Of a stretch of 64,000 nucleotides of DNA, positions 53,968 to 62,518 are shown piece after piece (within the stretch, counting starts at the first letter, position 1; each line of letters opens with the position of its first letter). Source of the stretch: Quisquiliibacterium transsilvanicum (GTDB lineage Bacteria > Pseudomonadota > Gammaproteobacteria > Burkholderiales > Burkholderiaceae_E); NCBI RefSeq assembly GCF_014202215.1, contig NZ_JACHGB010000004.1:1-64000 (forward strand), given 5' to 3'. The position numbers were made by a program, and so were the translations under genes. A model generated the notes under the pieces. That model was not told the origin of the DNA, did not search any database, and saw nothing but the letters and a program-made list of their open reading frames with translations.

Positions 53968-54627
53968 ATGTCAGAGCGCTGCGACCACGACCATCATCAC
54001 GACCACGACCACCCCCGGCCGACCGCCGCCGGCAGCATCGGCATCCCGCGCGTCGGCGCCTTCGACCCGGCGGCGTTCGAGGCGGCCGTCGAAAGCCTGC
54101 TGCGCGCCTGCGGGATCTCGCCCGAATCAGTGCACACCGGCAGCACCGCGCGGCGCGTGCGCGAGCTTTGGGAGCGCCGTCTGCTGGGCGGCTACGCGAT
54201 CGATCCCGCAGCTGCGCTGGGCGAAGGCTTCGCCGATCCGCGCGAGGACATGGTGGTGATCCGCGGCATCGCGGTGCATGGCGTCTGTCCGCACCACCTG
54301 GTCCCCTTCCGCGGCGTGGCCCACGTGGCGTACATCCCCGGCGGGCGGCTGCACGGCTTCGGGCGCATTGCGCGCATGGTGGACGCGATCGGCCATCGCT
54401 TCACCTACCAGGAGTGGATGACCCGCGACATCGCGGAGGCGCTGGTGACGCACGGGATGGCGAAAGGGGCGGCCTGCGTGATCGACGCAGAGCAGTTGTG
54501 CCTGCTGCTCGGCGAGGACCGCCGCGGCGACGAACGTGTTTACACGCAGGCCTTCGCCGGCTGCTTCGGCGACAACGAGCAGTTGCGTCGCGAGTTCGCG
54601 CAGGCGATCGGGCCGCGCGCTGGCTGA
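53968..54627 (+). CDS. folE: GTP cyclohydrolase I with His-rich N-terminus
   Basis: 219 residues with the FolE core (CPHHLVPFRGVAHVAY, GRIARMVDAIGHRF). The zinc-ligand Cys and His residues are in VCPHHL. The first ~17 residues are very unusual: CDHDHHHDHDHP forms a metal-binding cluster. FolE makes dihydroneopterin triphosphate for folate or pterins. ATG 53968; its stop shares one base with the next ATG (TGATG). Confidence 0.92.
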   Translation: MSERCDHDHHHDHDHPRPTAAGSIGIPRVGAFDPAAFEAAVESLLRACGISPESVHTGSTARRVRELWERRLLGGYAIDPAAALGEGFADPREDMVVIRGIAVHGVCPHHLVPFRGVAHVAYIPGGRLHGFGRIARMVDAIGHRFTYQEWMTRDIAEALVTHGMAKGAACVIDAEQLCLLLGEDRRGDERVYTQAFAGCFGDNEQLRREFAQAIGPRAG

Positions 54628-55544
54628 TGCGCCGGCGCATCAGCCTCGCCCTGCTGCCGGCGGGAGCCTGCGCGCTCGCGCTGGGCGGCTGGCACGCCCG
54701 TGGCGTGTCCGCTGAACCGATGGCGACGCGGCCCGTCCCATCGAGCGGCGAGGCGCTGCCCGTCGTGGGCCTGGGCTGCTGGATCACCTTCAACGTCGGC
54801 GCCGATCCCGGGGCGCTCGCGGCGTGTACCGAGGTGGTGCGCGCGTTCTTCGACGAGGGCGGCCGGCTGATCGACTCCTCGCCCATGTACGGATCGGCGC
54901 AGGCGACCATTGGACATGCGCTGGCGCGGCTGGGCATGCCCTCGCCGCTGTTCTCGGCCGACAAGGTGTGGATCGGCGACGCCGCGCGCGGCGCGCCGCA
55001 GATCGAAGCCTCGGCGAAGCTGTGGGGCGTGAAGCGCTTCGACCTGATGCAGGTGCACAACCTCTGGTCATGGGAAGATCACCTGCCGCGGCTGTTCGAG
55101 ATGAAGGCGGCGGGCCGGCTTCGCTACGTCGGCGTCACCACTTCGGAAGGGCGGCGTCACGACGAGATCGAACGGGTGATGCAAACGCGGCCCATCGACT
55201 TCGTACAGGTCAGCTACAACCTGCTGGATCGCGAGGTCGAGCGGCGCATCCTGCCGCTGGCAGCGGACCGGGGCATTGCGGTGATCGCGAACCGCCCCTT
55301 CCGCGAGGGGGCGCTGCTGCGCCGGCTCTCGCGCCAGCGTCTGCCCGGCTGGGCCGCGGAGATCGGCTGCACGCATTGGGCGCAGGCGGCGCTCAAGTTC
55401 ATCGTCACGCATCCGGCGGTGACCTGCGCGATTCCGGCCACGACCCGGGTGGACCACCTGCGGCAGAACATGGCTGTCGCGCGCGGGCGCATGCCGGATG
55501 CGGCGCTGCGCGCGCGGATGGCGGCCGACGTCGCGGCAATGTGA
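54627..55544 (+). CDS. Exported aldo/keto reductase family protein
   Basis: 305 residues with a Sec-type signal peptide (RRRISLALLPAGACALALGG), then the TIM barrel: VVGLGCWITFN, DSSPMYGSAQATIGHAL with Asp/Tyr catalytic residues, SADKVWIG with the Lys, and MQVHNLW with the His. NADPH-binding parts are weaker, so a periplasmic role is likely but the cofactor is uncertain. It overlaps folE by one base, suggesting co-translation. Confidence 0.82.
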   Translation: MRRRISLALLPAGACALALGGWHARGVSAEPMATRPVPSSGEALPVVGLGCWITFNVGADPGALAACTEVVRAFFDEGGRLIDSSPMYGSAQATIGHALARLGMPSPLFSADKVWIGDAARGAPQIEASAKLWGVKRFDLMQVHNLWSWEDHLPRLFEMKAAGRLRYVGVTTSEGRRHDEIERVMQTRPIDFVQVSYNLLDREVERRILPLAADRGIAVIANRPFREGALLRRLSRQRLPGWAAEIGCTHWAQAALKFIVTHPAVTCAIPATTRVDHLRQNMAVARGRMPDAALRARMAADVAAM

Positions 55545-55551
55545 GACCGGC

Positions 55552-56232
55552 GTGGACGATTGGCTGAGCTACCGGCCGTCCGACTTCCTGATGTTCTCGC
55601 CGCGCGTCTACTGGCGGCTGTTCGAATCGATGAACGAGGCCTGGTGGCCTGCGCAGCCGATCGTCCTGGCCCTGGGCGCGGGCTGCCTCTTGGCGTTGGG
55701 ACGACCGGGTCCCGGGGGCGCCGGCACTGCGCTGCGCGTGAGCGCCGGTCTCCTCGCCGGCTGCTGGGCGCTGGCCGGCTGGGTCTTCATGCTGGAGCGC
55801 TTCGTGCCGGTGAACTGGCCGGCCCGCGGGTATGCCGCGCTGTTCCTGTTGCAGGCCGCGGCCCTGCTGGTACCGGCAGTTGCCGGAAGCCTGCGCCTGG
55901 CAGCGGATCGCCTGCGTCGCGGGGCTGCGCTCATGCTCGGGCTCTGGGCGCTCGCGGTTCATCCCTTGCTGGCGGCGGCCGATGGCCGGCCGTGGACGCA
56001 GGCCGAGGTCTTCGGCCTGGCGCCCGACCCGACGGCGATCGGCACCCTGGCCTTCCTGCTGGCGGTGCGCGGCGAATCCATGGCCGCCCGCCGATGGCTT
56101 CGCGGGCTCTGGCTGCTGCCGCTGGCGTGGTGCGTCCTGAGCGCAATCACTCTCGCGACGATGGGTTCGCCGCAGGCATGGGCGATACTGGCGGCTGCCG
56201 TCCTCGCCGCGGCGACGGCGTGGCGACGCTGA
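55552..56232 (+). CDS. DUF6064 family membrane protein
   Basis: 226 residues with about six membrane spans and the start WLSYRPSDFLMFSPRVYWRLFE, which matches DUF6064. No function is known. The start is GTG 55552, seven bases after the aldo/keto reductase stop; the frame from 55498 overlaps that gene more deeply. It is the third gene of a folE-led transcript. Confidence 0.75.
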   Translation: MDDWLSYRPSDFLMFSPRVYWRLFESMNEAWWPAQPIVLALGAGCLLALGRPGPGGAGTALRVSAGLLAGCWALAGWVFMLERFVPVNWPARGYAALFLLQAAALLVPAVAGSLRLAADRLRRGAALMLGLWALAVHPLLAAADGRPWTQAEVFGLAPDPTAIGTLAFLLAVRGESMAARRWLRGLWLLPLAWCVLSAITLATMGSPQAWAILAAAVLAAATAWRR

Positions 56233-56274
56233 ACTGCAAGATCCCTTTCCACCGACACTGAGACCGGCCCCGGA

Positions 56275-56646
56275 ATGACTGCGCTGAACGTGCTCGGCAC
56301 CGAGCTGGTGCCCTGTTCCTACGACCCCCTGACCGGATACCTCCGCGACGGCTGCTGCAGTACCGACGAGCACGATCACGGCACGCATGTGGTCTGCGCG
56401 CGGGTGACGCGCGAGTTCCTCGAGTTCTCGCTGGAGCGCGGGAACGACCTGGTCACGCCCCGGCTGGCCTACCGCTTTGCCGGGCTGAAACCGGGAGACC
56501 GCTGGTGCCTGTGCGCGCTGCGCTGGAAGGAAGCCTTCGAGGCGGGCGTCGCACCGCCGGTGATCCTGGAGTGCACGCATGCGAGCGCGCTGGAGCACCT
56601 GACGCTGGCCCAGCTGCAGTCCTGCGCGTGGTCGCCGGCGCGCTGA
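56275..56646 (+). CDS. DUF2237 family protein
   Basis: 123 residues matching DUF2237: MTALNVLGTELVPCSYDPLTGYLRDGCC, HGTHVVCARVTREFLEFSL, WCLCALRWKEAF and PPVILECTHASAL. Cys-rich at three places (CCSTDEHDH, VCARV, CLCAL); metal or redox function is suspected only. ATG 56275 follows a weak CGGA. It ends near the stop of the convergent CoA-transferase gene. Confidence 0.85.
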   Translation: MTALNVLGTELVPCSYDPLTGYLRDGCCSTDEHDHGTHVVCARVTREFLEFSLERGNDLVTPRLAYRFAGLKPGDRWCLCALRWKEAFEAGVAPPVILECTHASALEHLTLAQLQSCAWSPAR

Positions 56647-56682
56647 GCGGCTGAGGCGCGCCCGCCCAGGACGCTCAGCCGC

Positions 56683-57894
56683 TCAGCCGCTCACGACCCC
56701 CCGCTCACGCAGCGCCTGGATGCCGGCCTCGTCGTAGCCTGCCTCGCGCAGCACCGCAGCGGTGTGCGCGCCGAGCGCCGGCGCGAGCATCGGTCCGACC
56801 TTCTGCGCGCCATCCATCGTGAACGGGCTCGACACCGTCAGGCCGGGGCCTTCGGCGAACGGCACCAGTGCGCCGGCTGCGCGCAGCTGCGGGTCGTTCG
56901 GGATGTCGTCGAGCGTGCTGATCTCGCTGAAGGTCACGCCCGCTGCGTCGAGCAGCGGGCTCCACTCGGCGCGCGGACGCAGCGCGAAGCGGGCGTCGAG
57001 CAGCGCAACGAGCGCCACGCTGTTGGCGCGCCGGGATTCGGGCGTGGCGAAGCGGGGGTCATCCGCGGCCTCGGTGCAGCCGAGCAACTCGAGCAGGGGC
57101 CCGAACTGCCGCACCTCGTTGATCGACACCAGGTTCAGCCACTTCCCGTCGCCGCAGCGGTAGGTATTGGTCATTGCATTGGGGCACTGCTCGCGCGGCG
57201 CCCGCGGCGGCACCGGCGCCCCGAACAGCCTCGCCTGCACCAGGCAGGCGTTGGCCCACAGTCCGTTGGCCAGCAGCGACGAGCGAACGACCCCGCCGAG
57301 CCCGGTGCGCTCGCGCCGGTACAGCGCTGCGGTGATCGCGGCGAACAGCGTCATTGCGCTGGGATGGTCGCCCATGCCGGCCGCCGAGCGCGCCGGCGGC
57401 GCCGCGTGGTCCGGCTTCACCAGGTCCATCAGGCCGGAGCGGGCCCAGTACGCGGTGGAGTCGAAGCCGGTCTTGTCGGCCTCGTCGCCCGCCTCTCCGT
57501 AGGCGGTGAAGGAGCCGTAGACCAGCCGCGGGTTCAGCGCGCAGACGGTCACATCGTCGATCCCCAGCCGGCGGCGCACCGCCAGCGGCAGGTTGGTGAG
57601 GAACACGTCGGCGCCGGCGACGAGCCGATGCAGCACCGCGAGGCCTTCCGGGCGCTTCAGGTCGACCGCAAGGCTGCGCTTGTTGCGGGAGTCCAGCTCC
57701 CAGCCGTAGTTGCGGTCGTCAGGTCCGAAGCCCGCGGGGCGGAACAGCTCCCGATAGGGATCGCCTTCGGGCGGTTCCACCTTGATCACGTCGGCGCCGA
57801 AGTCGGCAAAGATCGTCGCTGCCGCCGGCGCGGCGATGAAGCTCGCGCAGTCGATCACCTTCAGGCCGTCGAACGGCCGTTGTCCTTCATCCAC
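56683..57894 (-). CDS. Class III CoA-transferase (CaiB/BaiF family)
   Basis: 403 residues of the Family III CoA-transferase fold: LKVIDCASFIAAPAAATIFADFGADVIKVEPP at the start with the catalytic Asp area, YGSFTAYGEAGDEADKTGFD and AALYRRERTGLGGVV. It moves CoA between carboxylates. The start is GTG 57894 with GAGGAA upstream; no in-frame ATG fits better. It reads in the same direction as the EamA and Baeyer-Villiger genes. Confidence 0.9.
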   Translation of the reverse strand: MDEGQRPFDGLKVIDCASFIAAPAAATIFADFGADVIKVEPPEGDPYRELFRPAGFGPDDRNYGWELDSRNKRSLAVDLKRPEGLAVLHRLVAGADVFLTNLPLAVRRRLGIDDVTVCALNPRLVYGSFTAYGEAGDEADKTGFDSTAYWARSGLMDLVKPDHAAPPARSAAGMGDHPSAMTLFAAITAALYRRERTGLGGVVRSSLLANGLWANACLVQARLFGAPVPPRAPREQCPNAMTNTYRCGDGKWLNLVSINEVRQFGPLLELLGCTEAADDPRFATPESRRANSVALVALLDARFALRPRAEWSPLLDAAGVTFSEISTLDDIPNDPQLRAAGALVPFAEGPGLTVSSPFTMDGAQKVGPMLAPALGAHTAAVLREAGYDEAGIQALRERGVVSG

Positions 57895-57952
57895 TGAAAT
57901 TTCCTCGCTTTGAATGGTTCACCAACGGCAATCGCCACGAGCACGATCCGCA

Positions 57953-58876
57953 TCATGTCGATTCTCTTGAAGGGGGCGGCTCGGGGCTGGCGGGCGCTCG
58001 GCCGCCGCCCCAGATCCCGACATAGATGCCGGCGCCGATGATCAGCGCGGCGCCGAGCCAGGTGTAGGCATCGGGGATCTCGGCGAACAGCAGGTAGCCG
58101 ATCGCCACCGAGCCGATCATCTGCCAGTACTGAAAGGGCGAGACGAAGTTGGCCGGCGCGTAGGTCATCGCGCGGGCCACGCAGTAGTGGCCGAGCCCGC
58201 CGAACACGCCCAGGCTGGCCAGCAGCAGCGCGTCGGTCAATGACTCCGGGGTCTTCCAGGAGAAGGGCACGAGCAGGCTCATCAGCACCGCGCCGACCAG
58301 CACCGAGTAGACCACCGAGGTCTCCGGGGCGTCGAAGCCCGCGACCCGGCGGGTGAGCACCTGGTAGACCGCATAGCAGCTGGCGCTGCCCAGGATCAGC
58401 AGCGATGCCCACTGGAAGACTTCGAAGCCCGGGCGGATCACCACCAGCACGCCGCCGAAGCCGACCAGCACCGCGAGGATGCGCGACAGCGTGACCTTCT
58501 CGCCGAGCATGGGGCCCGACAGCAGGACCACGATCAGCGGCGCGGTGAACGAGATCGATGCCGCCTTCGCGATCGGCACGAACTTGATGGCGGAAAAGAA
58601 CAGGAAGGTGGAGGTGATCAGCATGCAGGAGCGCAGGAACTGCACGCCCGGGCGGCGGGTGCGCAGGATGCGCCAGCCGCGCTGCGGCACGAACAGCGCC
58701 AGCACGAAGACCAGGTGGCTCAAGGTGCGGGCCCACACCACCTGCTCCGATGCGTAGTCCTGGCTCATCAGCTTGGCCAGGCCGTTCATCATCGGCAGGA
58801 GGCTGCCCGCCATGCACATGAAGAGAATGCCCATCAGCGGCCGGTAGGCCGGGCCGGCGGGCGGGCGGGAGGTCAT
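57953..58876 (-). CDS. EamA/DMT-type transporter
   Basis: 307 residues with ten spans arranged as two EamA repeats (for example LMGILFMCMAGSLLPMMNGL, ASISFTAPLIVVLLSGPMLG and SVVYSVLVGAVLMSLLVPFS), ending in a Pro-rich tail. Drug/metabolite exporters of this type move small organic molecules; the substrate is unknown. ATG 58876 overlaps the monooxygenase stop (ATGA), so it is translated together with it. Confidence 0.87.
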   Translation of the reverse strand: MTSRPPAGPAYRPLMGILFMCMAGSLLPMMNGLAKLMSQDYASEQVVWARTLSHLVFVLALFVPQRGWRILRTRRPGVQFLRSCMLITSTFLFFSAIKFVPIAKAASISFTAPLIVVLLSGPMLGEKVTLSRILAVLVGFGGVLVVIRPGFEVFQWASLLILGSASCYAVYQVLTRRVAGFDAPETSVVYSVLVGAVLMSLLVPFSWKTPESLTDALLLASLGVFGGLGHYCVARAMTYAPANFVSPFQYWQMIGSVAIGYLLFAEIPDAYTWLGAALIIGAGIYVGIWGGGRAPASPEPPPSREST

Positions 58877-60489
58877 CGTTCGAGCCGGAATCCCGGATAG
58901 CCGGTGCGGGCGACCTCGTCGCAGCGGTCGCGGTAACGGCCGAAGCCGCCGGCGTAAGGCATGAAGGCGCGCGGCTTGCCGGGCACGTTGGCGCCCAGGT
59001 ACCAGGAGTGCTTCACGTCCGCCAGCAGCGTGGCCTTCGCTGCGGCCTCCACCTCGAGCTGCCAGCGCCCGGCCGCCTCCTCGGTGGGCTCGATGCGGGC
59101 GATGCCCTGCTCGTGCATGTGGCGGATGCAGGCGGTGATCCAGTCCACGTGCTGCTCGATCTGCGGCGGCAGGTTGCACAGCACCGAGGGACTGCCGGGC
59201 CCGGTGATCGTGAACAGGTTCGGATAGCCCGGCACCTGGAGGCCGAGGTAGGTGCGCGGGCCCGCGCTCCAGTCCTCGCGCAGCGAGCGTCCGCCGCGGC
59301 CGCGGATGTCCATCTTCAGCAGCGAGCCGGTCATCGCGTCGAAACCGGTGGCGAAGACGATGATGTCGAGTTCGTGCTCGCCCGCGGCGGTGCGGATCCC
59401 GGTCGGGGTGATGCGCTCGATCGGCGTGGCGCGCAGGTTGACGAGCTCGACGTTGTCGCGGTTGAAGGTCTCGAAGTAGCCCGAGTCCACCGGCGGCCGC
59501 TTCGACGCGAAGGGGTGGTCGATGTCGGAGAGGATGCGCGCCTTCCCGGGGTCCTTCACGATCTCCAGGATCTTTGCACGGATGAACTCCGCGGCGGTGT
59601 CGTTGGCCGCCCTGTCCTGGAGCAGGTCGCGGAACACCGCCCGGAATTCGAGGCCCCCCTTGGCCCAGGCCGCCTCGTACAGGGCGTGCCGCTCGTCCTC
59701 GCCGACCGACAGCGCGGAGCGGTCCGCCACCCGGAACGGATGACCGTTCGCATTGGTGTTCATCACGTAGCGGATGTCGTCCGCGCGGGCCTTCGCGTAC
59801 CGCTTGAACTCTGGAGTGAGCGGGCCGTTGCGCGCCGGGATGCTGTAGTTGGCAGTGCGCTGGAACACCGTCAGGTGCGCCGCCTGCTCCGCGATCACGG
59901 GGATGGCCTGGATGCCGGTGGAGCCGGTGCCGATCACGCCGACGCGCTTGCCGGCGAAGTCGACGCCTTCGTGCGGCCACTGGCCGGTGTGATACCAGGC
60001 GCCGCGGAAGTCCTCGAGGCCGGGAATCCGAGGGATGTTCGCAGCCGACAGGCAGCCGACTGCGGTGATCAGCCAGCGCGCGACGAAGGTTTCGCCGGAT
60101 TCCGTGCGCACGTGCCAGAGGTCGTCGGTGTCGTGGTAGTGCGCTTCGTTGATGCGGGTGTCGAGCTGGATGTCGCGGCGCAGGTCGAAGCGGTCGGCGA
60201 CGTGGTTCAGGTAGCGCAGGATCTCGGGCTGCTGCGGGTAGCGCTCGGTCCACTCCCACTCCTGCACCAGCTCCTTCGAGAAGTAGTACATGTACGAGTG
60301 GCTCTCGGAATCGCAGCGCGCCCCGGGGTAGCGGTTCCAGAACCACGTGCCGCCCACGCCCGAGCCGGCCTCCAGCACCCTGACCGACAGCCCGAGCGTG
60401 TCGCGCAGCCGCAGCAGCTGGTACATGCCGGCGAAGCCGGCGCCGATCACGATGGCGTCGTAGGCTCGAGGGGAGGCGCTGGGGGTCAT
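58873..60489 (-). CDS. FAD-dependent Baeyer-Villiger-type monooxygenase
   Basis: 538 residues with two Rossmann motifs: VIGAGFAGMYQLLRL at the N-terminus and VGVIGTGSTGIQAI around residue 180, and the Baeyer-Villiger fingerprint FRGAWYHTGQWPHEG (FxGxxxHxxxWP). FAD- and NADPH-dependent insertion of oxygen next to a ketone is expected (cyclohexanone monooxygenase-like). ATG 60489. The stop overlaps the EamA gene. Confidence 0.92.
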   Translation of the reverse strand: MTPSASPRAYDAIVIGAGFAGMYQLLRLRDTLGLSVRVLEAGSGVGGTWFWNRYPGARCDSESHSYMYYFSKELVQEWEWTERYPQQPEILRYLNHVADRFDLRRDIQLDTRINEAHYHDTDDLWHVRTESGETFVARWLITAVGCLSAANIPRIPGLEDFRGAWYHTGQWPHEGVDFAGKRVGVIGTGSTGIQAIPVIAEQAAHLTVFQRTANYSIPARNGPLTPEFKRYAKARADDIRYVMNTNANGHPFRVADRSALSVGEDERHALYEAAWAKGGLEFRAVFRDLLQDRAANDTAAEFIRAKILEIVKDPGKARILSDIDHPFASKRPPVDSGYFETFNRDNVELVNLRATPIERITPTGIRTAAGEHELDIIVFATGFDAMTGSLLKMDIRGRGGRSLREDWSAGPRTYLGLQVPGYPNLFTITGPGSPSVLCNLPPQIEQHVDWITACIRHMHEQGIARIEPTEEAAGRWQLEVEAAAKATLLADVKHSWYLGANVPGKPRAFMPYAGGFGRYRDRCDEVARTGYPGFRLER

Positions 60490-60668
60490 CGGGTCGGGTC
60501 TCCTTGTGGGCGCGGGCGAGTGCTTCCCGTCTGCGCCCTAGTCTGAGCAAGTTCCGGCCAAAGATAAACCGCGCCGGCGTCCGGAATCCCGCGATCCTGC
60601 GAGGACGCGCGGCGTGCCCGGGGATAGGATTGAACGCATGATCTCCGGCCGCTCCGCCGCTCCGTTCC

Positions 60669-62012
60669 ATGACGCCTGCTGACCGGGCGCGGCTCGGCCT
60701 GGCGATCGTCTTCCTCGGCGTGCTGGTCGGGCCGCTGGACACCACCGTCAATACCGCCTTCCCGGTCATCACCGAGGCCTTCTCGCTGCCGCTGCGCGAC
60801 ATCCAGTGGGTGGTGATCCCCTTCGTGGTGGCGCAGTCGGCCGCCTCGCTGGTTTTCGGCCACCTCGGGGACCGCCTGGGCCATCGCCGGGTCTTCGCCC
60901 TCGGGCTGGCGGCCAGCGCGCTCGCGCACGCGGCGGCGGCGATGGCGCCGGACTATCCGACGCTGGTGGCGATGCGCGGGCTGCAGGGCGCCGCGGTGGG
61001 CATTGCCGTGGCCTGCGCGCCGGCGCTGGCCACGCTGCTCTTCCCCGCGGAGCGCAAGGCCGCGGTGCTGGCGCTGTACGCCGCGGTGTTCAGCCTGGGG
61101 ATGGCGCTGGGCCCCTGGCTGGGCGGCCTGCTGCTGGCGGCCGGCTGGCCGGCGGTGTTCTGGTTCCGCGTGCCCCTTTCGCTGCTTGCGCTGGCGCTGA
61201 TGCCGCTGATGCCGCAGGGGTCGCTGATGCCGCAGCGAACGGCGGGGCGAGCCGCCTTCGACTGGCCGGGAGCCCTGGGGCTGCCCGCGGTGTTCGCCTG
61301 CCTCGCGCTCGGGATCGCCGAGTCGACCCGGCCGGGCGCCGGCGCGAGCGGACCGCTGCTGCTGCTGCTGGGCCTCGCGGGCGGCGTCCTCTTCGCGCGC
61401 CACGAATCCCGCGCCGCCCACCCGGTACTGCGCATGGCGCCGTTCCGATCGCTGCGTTTCTCCGGCCTGCAGGCGGCGTCCGTGGCGGTGAGCTTCGCGT
61501 GCTTCGCCAACCTGCTGCTGCTGCCCTACGTGCTGACGCGCGAGGCAGGCCTGTCGATCGCGGTGACCGGGCTGCTGCTGTCCGCCTATCCGGCAGGATC
61601 GGTGGTCGGGAGCCTGCTCTTCGGGCGCGTGGCGCGCCGCTGGCCGGCCCACCGCGCGATGGCCATCGGGCTGGGGGTGGCGTCGGGCGGGCTGCTGCTC
61701 CTTGCGGGGCTGCTGAGCTGGTGGCCGCTTCCCTCGCTGATGGTCGTCGGGATGCTGGCGAGCGGCATCGGCCAGGGGGTCTTCGGCGTGGGCTACATGG
61801 ATGCGACCACCTCGATGCTGCCGGTCGAGGAGCGCGGCGTGGCCGGCAGCCTGGTCAACGTGACGCGGCTGCTGGGCGTGGTGCTGGGCGCCACGCTGAT
61901 CGGCTGGCTGCAGGGTCAGACAGGGCATTCCGGCGCCAGCTTCGGCATCGTCGGCGGTGGGCTGGCCGTTTTCGCGCTCGCGTTCGGGCGGCTGCTGCGA
62001 GGCGGCCGCTAG
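60669..62012 (+). CDS. MFS efflux transporter (DHA2-like)
   Basis: 447 residues with about fourteen spans: LGVLVGPLDTTVNTAFPVI matches the DHA2 motif-D1-like start, FGHLGDRLGHRRVF is motif A, and RGLQGAAVGIAVACAPALAT is motif C-like. A multidrug or metabolite exporter is expected. It begins 179 bases from the divergent monooxygenase gene. A TAGGAT hexamer at 60625 may be its -10. Confidence 0.85.
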   Translation: MTPADRARLGLAIVFLGVLVGPLDTTVNTAFPVITEAFSLPLRDIQWVVIPFVVAQSAASLVFGHLGDRLGHRRVFALGLAASALAHAAAAMAPDYPTLVAMRGLQGAAVGIAVACAPALATLLFPAERKAAVLALYAAVFSLGMALGPWLGGLLLAAGWPAVFWFRVPLSLLALALMPLMPQGSLMPQRTAGRAAFDWPGALGLPAVFACLALGIAESTRPGAGASGPLLLLLGLAGGVLFARHESRAAHPVLRMAPFRSLRFSGLQAASVAVSFACFANLLLLPYVLTREAGLSIAVTGLLLSAYPAGSVVGSLLFGRVARRWPAHRAMAIGLGVASGGLLLLAGLLSWWPLPSLMVVGMLASGIGQGVFGVGYMDATTSMLPVEERGVAGSLVNVTRLLGVVLGATLIGWLQGQTGHSGASFGIVGGGLAVFALAFGRLLRGGR

Positions 62013-62015
62013 AAT
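62010..62015 (+). promoter_or_regulatory. -10-like element TAGAATCC before the VOC gene
   Basis: CCGCTAGAATCCACGC spans the MFS stop codon (TAG at 62010-62012) and lies 34 bases before the VOC start at 62044. It matches the other TA(A/G)AATC elements. Confidence 0.4.
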
Positions 62016-62043
62016 CCACGCTCCCACAAACGAGGAGAACGGC

Positions 62044-62448
62044 ATGGGTGTTGCAGTCACGAAGAAGGCGATCGACCTGGGTATCGTCACCACCAACGGC
62101 GACGCGATGCTCGCGTTCTACCGCGACGTCGTCGGGCTCAGCTACCAGGAGGCGACGCCGATGCCTGGCGGCAGCGGCACCATGCACCGCATGCTCTGCG
62201 GCGACAGCCTGATCAAGCTGGTGGTCGTTCCCAAGGTGGCCGCGCCCGCGGCGCCCGGCGGCATTCCCGGCGCCAACGGCTATCGCTACTGGACGATCAC
62301 CGTGAGCAACCTGACCGAGGTGGTGGAGGCCTGCGCCAAGGCCGGCGCCAAGGTGATCATCGCCGACAAGGAAGTGCGCCCCGGCGTGCGCATCGGCATG
62401 GTCACCGACCCGGACGGCAACTGGGTGGAGTTCCTGCAGGCGGGCTGA
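62044..62448 (+). CDS. VOC-family (glyoxalase-like) protein
   Basis: 134 residues with the paired beta-alpha-beta pattern: KAIDLGIVTTNGDAMLAFYRDVVGL at the start, MHRMLCGDSLIKLVVVP, and RIGMVTDPDGNWVEFLQ at the end with the acidic metal ligand. ATG 62044 follows GAGGAGAAC. Substrate unknown. It is unlike the other VOC protein of the window at 44883. Confidence 0.87.
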   Translation: MGVAVTKKAIDLGIVTTNGDAMLAFYRDVVGLSYQEATPMPGGSGTMHRMLCGDSLIKLVVVPKVAAPAAPGGIPGANGYRYWTITVSNLTEVVEACAKAGAKVIIADKEVRPGVRIGMVTDPDGNWVEFLQAG

Positions 62449-62457
62449 GGCTTGCAG

Positions 62458-62484
62458 CGCCGGGGCCGTCGCCGGGCCCCGGCG
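62458..62484. terminator. Hairpin between convergent genes at 62.4 kb
   Basis: CGCCGGGGCC and GGCCCCGGCG form a perfect ten-pair stem around a seven-base loop, between the VOC stop at 62448 and the peptidase stop at 62519. No T-run, but its position suits termination from both sides. Confidence 0.45.
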
Positions 62485-62518
62485 GGCTGACCGCCGACCC
62501 GCGGCGATCCGGGCGCCC

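Noticed and set aside
57953-60802. 949-codon minus-strand frame through EamA and monooxygenase genes
   Set aside because: It joins the EamA frame to an out-of-frame reading of the monooxygenase. The ATGA overlap at 58873-58876 gives the true boundary.
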